Positions 1 to 11,738 of a DNA stretch of 64,000 nt are shown here, one piece after another. Position 1 is the first letter of the stretch. The number at the start of each line of letters is the position of its first letter. Source of the stretch: Sipunculus nudus (taxonomy: Eukaryota > Annelida > Sipuncula > Golfingiida > Sipunculidae); contig CM049309.1 in the NCBI GenBank assembly GCA_026874595.1, positions 96,866,723-96,930,722 of the forward strand, given 5' to 3'. The notes under the pieces were generated by a model that saw only the letters and a program-made list of their open reading frames with translations, searched no databases and was not told the origin of the DNA. A program made the translations under genes and the position numbers.

Positions 1-1428
1 TATTGTGTTGTGTGGATCCGTAAACGTTGATGACCGCGGGGGTCCTACAGGTTGCCGGTTGTGAGAACACCAAAGAACACAGGGGGACAATCGAACTGAG
101 AGCGTTGAAGCGGACAAAGAAAGGACTCTTTACATTATCTGGAACCGGTTTCTTTTGTGAACTGTACGACGTCACCTCGCTTACAGCTATAAAAGTATCA
201 CAAGCCCAATCCCGTATGGGCTGCAATTATTAGGTGAACTGTCGTAGTGCTCGCCAGGCCTGGTTTTGGACATTTGACCTTAACTTTGTTTGAGAATGGA
301 CTTTTTACCGTGAACGGCTCCTCGCAGCCCCAGGGGCCGTAGCTGCACTCATAGGGTTATATTTATAAGGTCTTTGTCACTTGAAAATTGTCTGTCAAAA
401 TGGATATTGACAAATTTAAAGAGAATCCTACCACTAAGGTCTTAGACCAAATAAAAAGGTTAATTTATTAGAAACTTGTGGAAAACTTGGAGATAGAAGG
501 TTAACAGTCTATGAGATAAGCAGAATTGAAAAGAAATATTGTGGATTTTTTTGTGGATTATGATATACTTGACCCTTCTGTTCTGGATTTATATCCATTT
601 GAAAACCTTAAAGGTGCTGACTATAAACAATTAGAAGATCAGCTGAAATTGAAAGAGCTAGAATTAAGAGAAACTAGAGAGATGATAGAATAGGAATTAC
701 AAGAATTAGAATTGAAATTAAAATTAGCAAACTGGGGAGGAAAAAGAAAAATCTGCCAGTGGTCGAGTTTTTGAACCTAACAGGTACATAAAATTGGTCC
801 ATGTATTCAATGAAAAAGAGGTAGATAAATTCTTCCAACATTTTGAAAAAGTAGCCAAAAGTCTTGAAAGGCCAGTTGAGTTATGGTCTATTAGATGCAG
901 AGTGTACTAACGGGAAAAGCTCAAGAGGTATATTCGGCAATGACTAAAGAGGATTGTTCAAATGATGATATTCTGAAATCTGCTGTACTTCATGCATTTG
1001 AATTAGTACCGGAATCTTACAGACAGAAGTTTCGAAATTTGAGAAAACACTGGAGTCAGACACATGTTGAATTTGCTCATGATAAAGAGTAGCTTTTTGA
1101 GAAATGGTGTAACTCAACAGAAGTGAATTCAAATTATGAAAAACTTAAGTGATATTAGTTGAAGAATTAAAGAAATGTATTAGAGACATATTTAGATGAG
1201 AAGGAAGTGACATCGTTACAACAGGCGGCAAAATTTGCTGATGAGTTTACTTTAACACATTAACACACATGTGATAGACCTAGAGAGATGGGTTTTGTTA
1301 AACCAAGAAATGTGAATTGCAGTGACAAAAAGGGGAGTCCACCCCGAACCAGAAAAGAGTATGGTTCTGAGAATAAAAGGATAGAAAAGCCTCAAAATAG
1401 GCAGGGACCCATCTGCTATTATTGTAAA
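1..1428 (+). pseudogene. Gmr1-like Ty3/gypsy retrotransposon: leader and decayed gag
   Basis: 5' part of a retrotransposon whose pol resumes at 18389. A gag-like reading starts near 400 (MDIDKFKEN) and is broken by stops and frameshifts (e.g. TAG at about 468). The best-preserved piece is about 895-1092, with QSVLTGKAQEVYSA, then AVLHAFELVPESYRQKF: the helical capsid type known from Gmr1-like elements, which is related to the vertebrate SCAN domain. It ends in the first half of a zinc knuckle (CYYCK, 1414-1428). The second half (GHIMSKC) lies at 18399-18416, so element B1 split the motif. Positions 1-390 are probably LTR/leader, but I cannot place an LTR boundary. Non-functional. Family recognition is from memory of fish and invertebrate relatives. 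Confidence 0.75.
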
Positions 1429-2550
1429 ACAAGGGACCTATGGGTCACAGCGCACAGCTGTTATATATGATAAAAAAATATGATTTAGAAATGAGGCACA
1501 TGCTGGGTTTGTGTGGTAATAAATATAAGCTGTATTATGAGTTGTTGTTGTTTAGCTTATGTATGATTTTGATAGTACCTTTGGGGACTGATTGGTACCT
1601 GAGGATTGATTTCATTTATTTTTTTTAACAAATGGAGTACTATTGTCACACAGATTTTGACTTGGCCATATAAGCAGAACATATAATATAAGAGTGTAAC
1701 TATTTATTAAACAAGGGACCCATGGGTCACGGCGCTCAGCTGATCATGATTGGACTATAAATGTATCACCATTGTGATACTATATTGAGTAGATAAAGCT
1801 TAGAATATCATGGTCATGTTGGCCTTTTATAAAGTAATATAATGTAATATGTGAGTAAATGATATATGAAATAACCTGACAGATGGATTAATATGGAGTA
1901 AAATATAGTGGTTTATTTTTTATTTATTTGGGAGGGGTCGAAAAAAGCAATTTATTTGAGCAAATATGAATGCAATGACAGTATGCTAAGCAGTGGTATA
2001 ATGATGATAAGGCTATTTGTTGAAGGATCTATAGTGTATGGAAAACTGTAAGAGTTCAATTTGACAGATACAAGGTTATGATTAACTATGCTGATGAGGG
2101 GATTTATGAATTTGTGACTGTATGACATAATATCTTGACAAGATCGGTCTTGACAAGGTGCATTATTTTTATGCCCCTCACGTCTACATATTACACAATA
2201 TTGGCATAATTTCTGGCATGTACATAGGTACCTATGGACTAATGGTCAACAGTACTGAACCAACTGGAAAGTTAAAATCTTAAAAATATGATGAAATGTA
2301 GATAATGTTTGAGTGGAAGAGGTAATCTGGGCCATGGTTGGTTTAGATGATTGAAGAAAATGTTGCAAATAATATTTGAGACCTGACCATGCCTTTCCAT
2401 TGGTTACCTTTTTGATAAGCTGTTGACAGTTCAACAGTTTACACATTTGTCTGATGAGATCCAATTTATTTGGTAAACCTTTTTTTATCAATTTTATGAT
2501 ATGTATACAGTTGCCATAACGTCCCCATTCCACAGGTGCAATGACTTGAT

Positions 2551-2567
2551 GGGGGGGGGGGGGGGGT
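2551..2567 (+). repeat. Poly-G tract
   Basis: About 17 consecutive G. The same kind of run recurs in other family B bodies (5381, 25206, 26741, 49040, 54191, 55423, 62636), so it is part of the element rather than a local accident. Length is prone to sequencing and assembly error. Confidence 0.9.
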
Positions 2568-3078
2568 GTTGTGTTATGATCAGAGTTACAATGCCTCTGT
2601 CTCTCTGTAGATATTTTCTTTAATTATTAAATTTTATGCTATAGCCATAGAACTATTGTTCACAGTGCCAAGGAGCAAAGCCTCAGTGGGATGAAGAAGG
2701 GGATGGTGAGAGTTACAACACCCTTGCATATACATACAAGATATAAAATTTAATTCAACAGTGCTTATAAAAAAAGTTTTTTCATGAACATTAAATATTT
2801 AAAACAGACAGAAAGATGGAGAAACAAAGCAAATAATTTTTTCCCCCATTCTACTGAGCCAAGAAAAAATTAACAATATTTGCATTTATTCCTTTTTTTC
2901 ATTACATAATTTTAATCCAAGTTTCCGAATGTTACTATAAATTTACAGTATAACATACATGTGATTGTGAATATTTAAGTTGATTCACATTTCTAAATTG
3001 CATCAACATTTATAGCTAATGTATCTAGTTTATAGTACCTGTCAACAGAATGGGATGGAGGGAGGAAGGGAGGCAATT

Positions 3079-3079
<1 letters not shown>

Positions 3080-3125
<46 letters not shown>

Positions 3126-3154
3126 GAAAGATGGAGAAAGAAAGAGAAAAAGCA

Positions 3155-3195
<41 letters not shown>

Positions 3196-3225
3196 CCTAG
3201 ACTGCCAGAGAGAGAGAAAGAGAGG
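3080..3225 (+). repeat. (GA)n microsatellite
   Basis: Imperfect GA-rich simple repeat with AAAG interruptions. It creates spurious Arg/Glu-rich reading on the + strand and Leu/Ser-rich reading on the - strand; neither is a gene. It lies in the body of B2. Confidence 0.93.
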
Positions 3226-4378
3226 CTCTCTGGTAATTACTGCCTGACCCAGCCTGACCCAGACACTCACAGTGGCAGTAGGTCAGACCTGAAGGTGTTA
3301 TGTAACTGCCCAGTACACTGCATTTATACTGATCTGATGTAAACAATGAAGACATGATACCTGGAAACTTGAATAAAATCTGCAGTTTTTGATCAATTGG
3401 TTTCAAATTTCAGATTTTAACAGATGAAATGTTAATGTGTACATGCTATGAAAATTAAATCCACAGCACTAACAGGAAAAATTTGAATATTTATATTTTT
3501 TTTAAATGGTATCAGGAAAAAAGAAAAGTATTCTCAGCTATAAAACTAATACATGTGTTAAAATTAATCCAAGGATCAAAGCACCAAATATATCATACCA
3601 GGAGCAAACTGGAGTTGGGAATGTTTAATTTTATGAACTGAAATAAAGGACCAGCAATATAAATTTTGATTATTTAGCCAGTATCATGTAACAACTGATA
3701 CAACCATGAGTTATAAGTCAAACAAATTAAAATCTTTAATGAGCACTTATCTGAGTAATATTTTAAATTTTTTACATATTTATTTATTATTTTAATTTTG
3801 TAATAAATATAAACCAACAAGTTAAACACCTGAAAAAGACCTGAAAATTTAGAGTAATTTAATATAATCAACTGCATCCTTGTCTATCATTATCTTGCTT
3901 CATATAACCCTTAATAGTAAACAACAATTTATTTTAATTATTTATTTTTCATTTTTATGGTTGAAATGAAAAATACCCAATGGTGACTGCATGGTGTCAT
4001 TTGAAATACAATTTTGGCCATCCATGGAAGATCCATAAATGATCAGTAATTGCAAGGTACTCCCCTGTAACTCATTAACAATAAATTCCTTTTCCATTTA
4101 TTTTTTTTAAGTTCTTATCATAAACCAAGAATTAAAAAAAAGTTTATTGTTATGTTTATGGCCTAAACAAATATTAGTGGAGGGGGTTTGACAGTTATAT
4201 CCAGTTGAAGCCACCCAAGAGCTGGCTGGCTGCAGAGTGCCTCGCTCCAAGCATGCATAATTGGCCTGAAAGGTCAATGTGGGGACATAAAAGAGGGGCT
4301 TCAGTACAGCCAAGGTGTGATATGGTCTCATAAAAACTTTCATAAAAGCTAGTTTTTGACAATTCCTTTTATAACTAA

Positions 4379-5481
4379 ACAAGGGACCTATGGGTCACTG
4401 TGCTCAGCTGAAATTAACCTTGAAGGTAAAAATCTAAAATAATATCAAATGGAGATAAAGTGTAAGAGGAAGAGGTAATAAAGGCCATGGTTGGTTTATA
4501 TGATTGGTTTGTATTGATGAGCAAGAAATTGTTGCAAATAATATTTTGTGACCTGACCATGTGTTTCCTAATGTTGAAACTGAAGCATGTGAGCAGTTTG
4601 TGAACAAATGATCTGTACAGTTACCATGACCATTAGTTGGCTTTTCGATTAACTGTTGACATTTCAGTAGTTTACACATTTGTTCAATCGAATCTTTTTT
4701 TTTTGTATAATATATATCATTAAATATGTTTTTTTTTTATGAAATGTATACAGTTGAAATATAACTAATTAACAACATAAAACATGGCAAACAAAGCCTG
4801 ATCTCAAATTCTGCTGATGCAGGAAAATAATGAACAAATGTTTGTAATAAATCCTCATTTTTTTATCACATCAATTTTTTTTTTAATTTAAGTTTATATT
4901 TCTATACATTTTCAATATAACATATATATCTGAATATAAAAGTTGATTCATAATTCTCAATTGCATCATCATAAATCTCAATCTTGTCAGATAACACCAC
5001 ATCATGCATACAAATGTTTATTTATTTTTTACCACAAAAATATATCTTTTAAATCTGCAAAACAATAAATATCTAAAAAAAATACTTGAATTTAGATTTT
5101 ATAATTTTGAATTGTGTCTTTATTTATCCATAATGTGCTTCATATTTTATCATAATTTAAGCATACTGATGGGTTCCATTATGATTGGTAAAATCATTTA
5201 AAAGAAAAATGATTTCTTTAAAAATGCTTCATTACACAACATTGCATCTTCTGGATTACACCTTGAATTACTTTTTCAAGGAAAGTTTTTGCATATCAGA
5301 GTGGAAGCAGCATTACAATTAAGGAGATACACTGAAAACAATAACAATACTGCATAACACTTGGTGGGTTGTGTTTGCGGGGGGGGGGGGGGGGGGGGGT
5401 CATTGGGGTGGTGATATGAGAATAACTGTACACCTGTCACAGCAGGGGATCTCCCCCAGTGACTTATAGTCAGCTGAGCTA
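4379..5481 (+). mobile_element. B3: short internally deleted family B element
   Basis: About 1.1 kb. The 5' end (ACAAGGGACC, hairpin, GCTCAGCTGA) and the next kilobase match B5 (25741) and B9 (48045). After the conserved poly-G run and CAGGGGATCTCCCCCAGTGA segment it jumps straight to the terminal CTTATAGTCAGCTGAGCTA, missing about 800 bp present in B5. The uninterrupted host sequence is visible at 12735-12760 (TTAACTAAAAAGCTGAAATC), differing only by A-run length, so insertion left no clear duplication. Confidence 0.75.
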
Positions 5482-5741
5482 AAAAGCTAAAATCCTTACG
5501 TGTGCAAGATATGAAAATTAAATCAACAGTGCTTACAGGGAAAAAACATGCCATGGCCAAAGTTGGGCAAAATTTAAGGTACTGATTTTATATTTATGCT
5601 AATAACTTATAAAATTTGAAAAATTCAGAACTAATTTAGGGAATACAATTGAATCTTGATTAAATAATGTTATATCCCTGGCAAAAAATGTCTACCTTCA
5701 GCAATTTTCATGTTGAGAGAGTAAATATATTTCTTGATTTT

Positions 5742-6926
5742 TAGCTCAGTTGACTGAGAGTCATCTGAGCTATAGGGATCACCTTTTGTCCGTCGTCCGT
5801 CCGGCCATCCAGGCGTCTGTCTGTTAACAGGGCACAAATCGTAACCGCTAGACCTGGAATCTTCTTACTTGACATCCTGGGAGGTCTATGGAAATTCTCC
5901 TTGTAAACTTGAAATTAGGTCACTGTGACCTATATTCTTCAAGCTATGGGGTTCTGAAGTACCCCCCAGAATAATGCAAAATTTAATACAAAAGCTCAAG
6001 TATCTGAACACCTAATGCATTAATCACCATGATTCTTTGCATGGATATTGATCATGGAGTGTGTAATCAATTTCTGGAGATTGGTGGCGCCAGCTATATT
6101 TTTTTTATTTTTTACGATTTTTTTTCTCTACTTTTGTGATCTTTAAACATTTGGTCATCTGTAAACAGGGCACAAATCATAATGAATGGACCTAGAATCT
6201 TCTGTCCTTACCTCCAAGGAAGCCCATAAAAGGTCTACATGGAAACCCGAAATAAGGTCCCTGTTACCCATATTCTGTGAGCTATGGGGCTCTGAAGTAC
6301 CCCCCAGAATAAAGATTTGGTCATATATTAACAGGGCACAAATCATAATGACTGGACCTAGAATCTTCTTTCTTGACATGCAGGGAGGCCTTTGGAAAGT
6401 CTCTTTGGAAATCTGAAATTAGGTCTCTGTTACCCATATCCTTCATGCTATGGCTCCGAGAATAAAGATTTGGTTATCTGTTAACAGAGCACAAATTATA
6501 ATGACTTGACCTAGAATCTCCTTTCTTGATATGCTGGGAGGCCCCTGAAAAGTCTCCTAGTGCATCTGAAATTACATCTCTGTTACCCGTATCCTTCATC
6601 CTATGCGGCTTTGAAATACCCCCCAGAATAAACATTTGGTCATCTGTTAACAGGGCACAAATCATAATAACTGGACCTAGAATTTTATTTTTTGACATGC
6701 TGGGAGACCCCTGAAAAGTCATCTTGTAAACCTTGAAAATAGGTGTCTGTTACCCATATCCTTCATGCTACAGAGCTCCATAGTACCCTAACGAATATTG
6801 GATGATTTTATACAAAAGGTCAAGTTTGGAAAAAGTATTTTATTCAAATTTGACATTCAGATGATAAAATTACTTTTGACAATGTCTTCCTGGTCAGCTG
6901 AGCGTCATGACCCCTGGGTCACTTGT
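5742..6926 (-). mobile_element. B4: complete reverse-orientation family B element with tandem core
   Basis: Read on the minus strand it starts ACAAGTGACCC, then the hairpin and GCTCAGCTGA, and ends TCAGCTGAGC/TA-type hairpin at 5742-5772. The core has repeated units of about 150-340 bp containing the words 'cccccagaataa' and 'ctgttaacagggcacaaatcat', the same repeat as the array at 44990-46960 in opposite orientation. A CGTCCGTC-type run (5785-5815) sits just inside the 3' hairpin. The host site is uninterrupted at 13002-13024 (TTCTTGATTTTTTACAAAGT); joining the flanks here gives the same sequence with no duplication. Confidence 0.82.
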
Positions 6927-7102
6927 TTACAAAGTGCATTATGTTTGGGCCTAGAACTTAAAACAAAAACACAATACTGACATCATTTCCGGCATATGCA
7001 TAGCGAATGTATAGAAAAATATGTATATTCTATTTGATCAAAGTCAGATCAATGGTTTTGATATTAGGCAATCTTAAAGTGTAACAATGGGGTTTTAATG
7101 GA

Positions 7103-10100
7103 ACAAGGCCTACAGGCCTAATGCGAACCTGTGCATTGGGAAATACACCAGGTATAATGCTTCAATGCTGGACCATTACTTTTCAGGTATATGAACTATG
7201 CAAGAACTAAACATTTTGAATAAGAAACAATTACACAAACATCACTGCTGAAATTCTGGCATAGGTGCACACAACACTAAAACGATTGTAGCTGGCACCA
7301 CCAGTCTTGTATACAATGAAGCTATCAGAGATATATACATACGCCCAATTTCAGACTGATATATCAAACCCCTCCTGAGAAAAACGTGTGCAACACTCAT
7401 GGTAGGTGGCGACACCTGTCTTGTGAGCGAGAAAGCCATCAAAGACACATAGACAGGTCAAAATATTAGGCCAATACATCAAACTTACCTTGAGTCTGAT
7501 GCATGGGGCTGACCAGGCTTAGGTGAGAAAGGCTGTTGCCCCGAGTGAACTGTGACAAATTGCTTGCTCACTACTGCACTGAGTGAACTCATGACCTGCA
7601 CCTTGCTAGACTGAGTGATCTTTTGACCTGTACCTGGCTGCACTGAGTGAACTCTTGACCTGTTGCATAATCTGACACAGTTGGCAGTCTGCCAAAGCTA
7701 TAAATAGAATGCAGCTACTGCACTTAGTAAACTCCTGACCCTACCTGGCTGCACTGAGTGAACTCTTGACCTGTTGCCTCATCTGATACAGTTGGCAGTC
7801 TGCCAAAGCTATAAATAGATCCAGACTGACTTCTTGCCTGTTGCCAAATCTGAAATAGTAGCCTCACCATTGCATAAGCTCATGCAGGGGCCCTGCCCTG
7901 AGGGGCTTGACACCCATGAAGTGATCACATGGTGCCCATGAGGTGTTCACATGTCACCCATGAGGTGATCACATGCCATGTGCTTGGCTGCACTGATTGA
8001 ACTCTTGACCTATATCTGGCTGCACTGAATGAACTCTTGATCTGTTCCCAAATCTGAAACAGTTGGCAGTTTCTCATCCTATTTAAAGATACAGATTCAA
8101 TCTTGGCATGTTGGTATATCTGTTTACACATACTGAAAGACTTTGGTTAAAATTTCTTTTTTCAAGCCGACATATTCATAAACTTTTTATCAAAATATCT
8201 AGAAAAATAAAAGATGCAATACTTATATTGTTAAAGGTCCAATAGTTCTGCCAAAAATCATTCTAGTAAACTTGAACAAAGGCCACCTAAGAATAATTTT
8301 TGTGCAATGTTACAGAAGATATAATTGAAATAATAATTTTGTAGAAGAACACTATTGCAGTCCTCAGTTTGAAAAAGACATAACAATGGCCATAAGACCA
8401 ATTTAAGCTTTTCACAACTCAACCAAAAATCAACAAACTCAGTATATTCTGATATGATTGAAAGAACCATGTCCTAGGATAATTCTTTTGAAAAATTGAA
8501 CAATTCAACTTGACAATTTCATCATTAAGCTGAAAGAGGTTTTATGCCCATAAAAAAACAGGTCAATGTAGGTGGCACCACTAAATCTAAACTTCAAATA
8601 TGAGTCATGTGACCAACATTTGCACAATACCTGGTAATGCTACCTTCTGTCATTTCTGAGAGTACTATGTCAGTATGCTTACTTGGCCGAATGACTGTTC
8701 AAATTTGTGTAACTCCACTAAAATTCATTAAATGCAAACCATTTGAACAAACTTGAGAAGGCTTGCCTCTGGGATCATTTATGTAAAATATTTAACAATT
8801 TGGCTGGACCGTCTACAAGAAGACGACTTTTAAAATATTGTCAGCTTTTTCCTTATAAAATCTAAGTAAATGCAGATAGCAAAAAAATAAGCTGAATCCC
8901 ACAAAATTTGATATGTGACAGATTATTGTATAAAATCTGGGAATGGTAGCTCCTGCTATTCCTGAGAAATTATGGATTAATGTACAGATGACCAATGACC
9001 CCCGTACCAAAATAGGTCAATTCAGGTGGCGCCACAAATACCTGAATTTCATATATGACTCATGTGACCAACACTGGCAAAAAATTTGGTGATGATAGCT
9101 CTGGCTGTTTCTGAGACTGTCATTTTAGTATGCTTTTTTGGACAGATGACTAAGTTCAACTTCCTGAACAAAATTGAGGGAGATGGTATAAAAGATTATT
9201 TCTGTGAAATATTGAGCAATTAGGCTTGAGTGTTTCGGAGGAGAAGATTTTTAAACGTTTTTTTTGCTTTCTCTCTATAAAATTGAAGAAAATTTTCAGA
9301 TGGCTAATTTTTTGCATTAAATTTCATGATGCTAGCTCCAATCATTTTCAAAATAGTATGGGTAAACGTACAGAAGACAAAGGCCGCCACACCATCGCAT
9401 TTGTTCACAGGTTCACTAAAAATTAATACAGATGCATATTGAATGCAAAATTGTAATACAGATACATCTCACTGATGGCAAAATCTTGAATTAATTTGAC
9501 TATGGATACCAATTATTTATAATCCATGTACAACCGTCTTTATATACCCACAGAGAGCTGTATAGCTGTGGTTGTAAACATTGCCTGGCATGAGGAATAT
9601 CTAAAAATCATAAATACATTTTTTAAAAGCTTTTAAAAAACATTCTTGTCAATATTAACCATAGATAAGCTAAAATCTAAATGTCTAGAGGCATGATGTA
9701 ATAAATGCTGATAAACTGGTGCCAGTCTAGATGTATCTAGATGTATCTGTGTATCTGCTTCACACAGCTAACATATATGGTAAAATGACTCAATTGAACC
9801 TTTATAATTCAGCCAAAATTCATTCTTTGGAACCATAAAAGACAATTATTATAAGAATTATTCAGGGGATTATTCTTGTAAAATATTAAACAAATTGGCC
9901 TCAGTAGGGTCAGTCAAAAAAAATTTTACAGGTTTATAACTCATATGGGAAAATACAGCAAAATGGCTAAGTTAAGCTTCCCATAACTCAGCCAAAAGTC
10001 ACTGAACCAAAACCATTTGAACAAACTTGAATTATCAACATCAAAGGATAATTAATGTGTGAGATTTAAGAATTTGGCCCAGTGGTTTTTGAGGAGAAGA

Positions 10101-10806
10101 TCTTTGTAGCCACTGAGCTAAAATAGGCTGTTACAGCATATGACTAAATTCAGCTTCCCATAACTCAGCCAAAAATCACTGAACTTAGACCATTTGAACA
10201 AATTTCATAAAGCAGTACCCTAGGATCATTTCTGTGCGATATTAAACTATTTGGTCATATGGTTTCAGAGAAGAAGTTTTTTGTAGCCGTCAGTATGATA
10301 CGGGCACTGATGACCCCTGTACAAAAAAGGTTGATGCAGGTGGCGCCACCAATACCTCAAATTCAGATATGTCTCATGTGAACAACATTGGCCTAAAAAT
10401 TTGGTGATGATAGCTCCAACTGAGATTGTAATTTTAGTATGCTTTAATGGACAGATGACTAAGTTCAACTTCCTGTAACTCGGCCAAAAATCACCGAACT
10501 TAAACCATTCGAACAAACTTGAGAAAGATTATTCCAGGAATCATTTCTGTGAAATATTGGACAATTTGGCTGAACAGTTTCGGAGAAGAAGATTTTTAAA
10601 GCTTTTTTAGCTTTTTCCCTATAAAATCTAAGAAAATGCAGTTAGCCAAAAAGTAAGCAAAATCCGATATAGTTTTTTAGATGACTAATTTTTGGCATAA
10701 AATTTCGTGATGCTACCTCTTGCCGTTTTCAAGATAGTATGGGTTAATGTACAGACGACGGATGACGGACGCCGCCACACCATTGCATAAGCTCACAGGT
10801 TCGCTA
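7103..10806 (+). mobile_element. A1: family A Helentron-like element
   Basis: Starts ACAAGG and the hairpin AGGCCTACAGGCCT, followed by the subterminal repeat GCGAACCTGTG; ends CACAGGTTCGCTA, its inverse. Flanks join to give exactly the uninterrupted site at 13181-13200 (ATGGAAAAATGAAG), including the number of A. The core carries GGTGGCGCCACC palindromes, minisatellites at 7560-7990 and a repeated 'AACTCGGCCAAAAATCA' unit. An internal family A 3' end at 9418 followed by host-like A sequence shows an older A insertion inside it. A GC-rich ACGACGG run (10752-10772) precedes the 3' end. No coding region. Confidence 0.82.
7540..7990 (+). repeat. Minisatellites in A1 core
   Basis: Two arrays. 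At about 7550-7830 a unit of roughly 35 bp carries 'GCACTGAGTGAACTCTTGAC'. At about 7905-7985 a unit of roughly 21 bp carries 'CATGAGGTGATCACATG', with a TGATCA palindrome. The first recurs at 16360-16590, 22810-22880, 30295-30540 and 32255-32345; the second at 32480-32600. Confidence 0.8.
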
Positions 10807-11738
10807 AAAATGAAGTTTTTTCTTAATATCTCTAGGGAATGCAGTCCTAGTGACCAAACTTTTAGTATGGTAGAGGATTTGGGGGACATCTAACTGTATG
10901 CAAAATTTAAGGAACTTAGAGCTGAAGCTGGGGAGCTGAGGTCTAGTAAACTGCATAACACTAGCTTGATGTAAACAATATGTGACATGGTGCTTGAAAA
11001 CTTGAATAAAATCTACAGTTTTTGATTAACTGGTTTCAAATATTTGGTTTTAACAGTTGAAATGGTAACAAAAACATGCTTTGAAAAATTAAATCCACAG
11101 CAGTTACAGGAAAAAAATGTGCCATGGTCAAACTTGGGCAAAATTTAAGGTACCAATTTTACATTTTTGCCAATATTTAAAAAAATTTAACAGATTTTGA
11201 TCTAATTTTTGGTATACAATTAAATTTTGATTATTTGAAGTAGTATTACTGAAAAAAATTTCCTACCTTTAACACTTTTGGTCTTAAGTGACAAAATATC
11301 TTTCCTCATTTTTTTACAAAGTCCATTATGTTTGGGCCCATAACTTTTTTAAATGAAAAAATACTGACTTAATTTCTGGCATGTACATAGGAACCATATA
11401 GAGGAATATTTATGGTAAAAATGAAGAAAACCAGATGAGTGGTTTTGATATTAGGCAGTCCTGAAGTGTGAAAATAGATTTCTAATAAAAAATTGAGGTT
11501 TTTCCTTAATATCTCGAAGGAACGAAGTCATATTGACCCAATTTTTGGCATGGTAGGAGATTTTGGGGACATCTAACTGTATGCCAAATTTCAGATTCGT
11601 AGGTCCAATGGTGTCGAAACGTGCCAGTCTTACGGACGGACATCCGGACAGATGGACGGACGGACGGACAGACAGACGGACGGACGACAGACAATGGACC
11701 ATGACTATAGCTCAGATGACTTATAGTCAGCTGAGCTA

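Larger units (their letters stand above)
1711..11738 (+). mobile_element. B2: family B element nested in B1, itself holding B3, B4 and A1
   Basis: 5' end has ACAAGG, a perfect hairpin GACCCATGGGTC and the subterminal repeat GCTCAGCTGA. The 3' end (11705-11738) has the hairpin TAGCTCAG...CTGAGCTA. Its body holds a poly-G run near 2551, a GA microsatellite and a typical B 3' half ending in (ACGG)n at about 11633-11690. Inserted elements are B3 4379-5481, B4 5742-6926 (reverse) and A1 7103-10806; bases between them read continuously when compared with the B body at 12700-13300. The match of this 5' end to the 11738 3' end is inferred from nesting order. Subfamily 5' sequence matches the copies at 59738 and 61093. 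Confidence 0.62.

Noticed and set aside
3025-3270. Overlapping Arg/Glu and Leu/Ser repeats on both strands
   Set aside because: Direct product of the GA microsatellite; no gene context.
5276-5560. Poly-proline containing minus-strand frame (also near 26587, 48949 and 54113)
   Set aside because: Proline runs are the complement of poly-G tracts inside family B bodies.
11705-11738. Hairpin followed by an A/T run resembling an intrinsic terminator
   Set aside because: It recurs at the 3' end of every family B copy and is defined as an element terminus by the empty-site comparisons.
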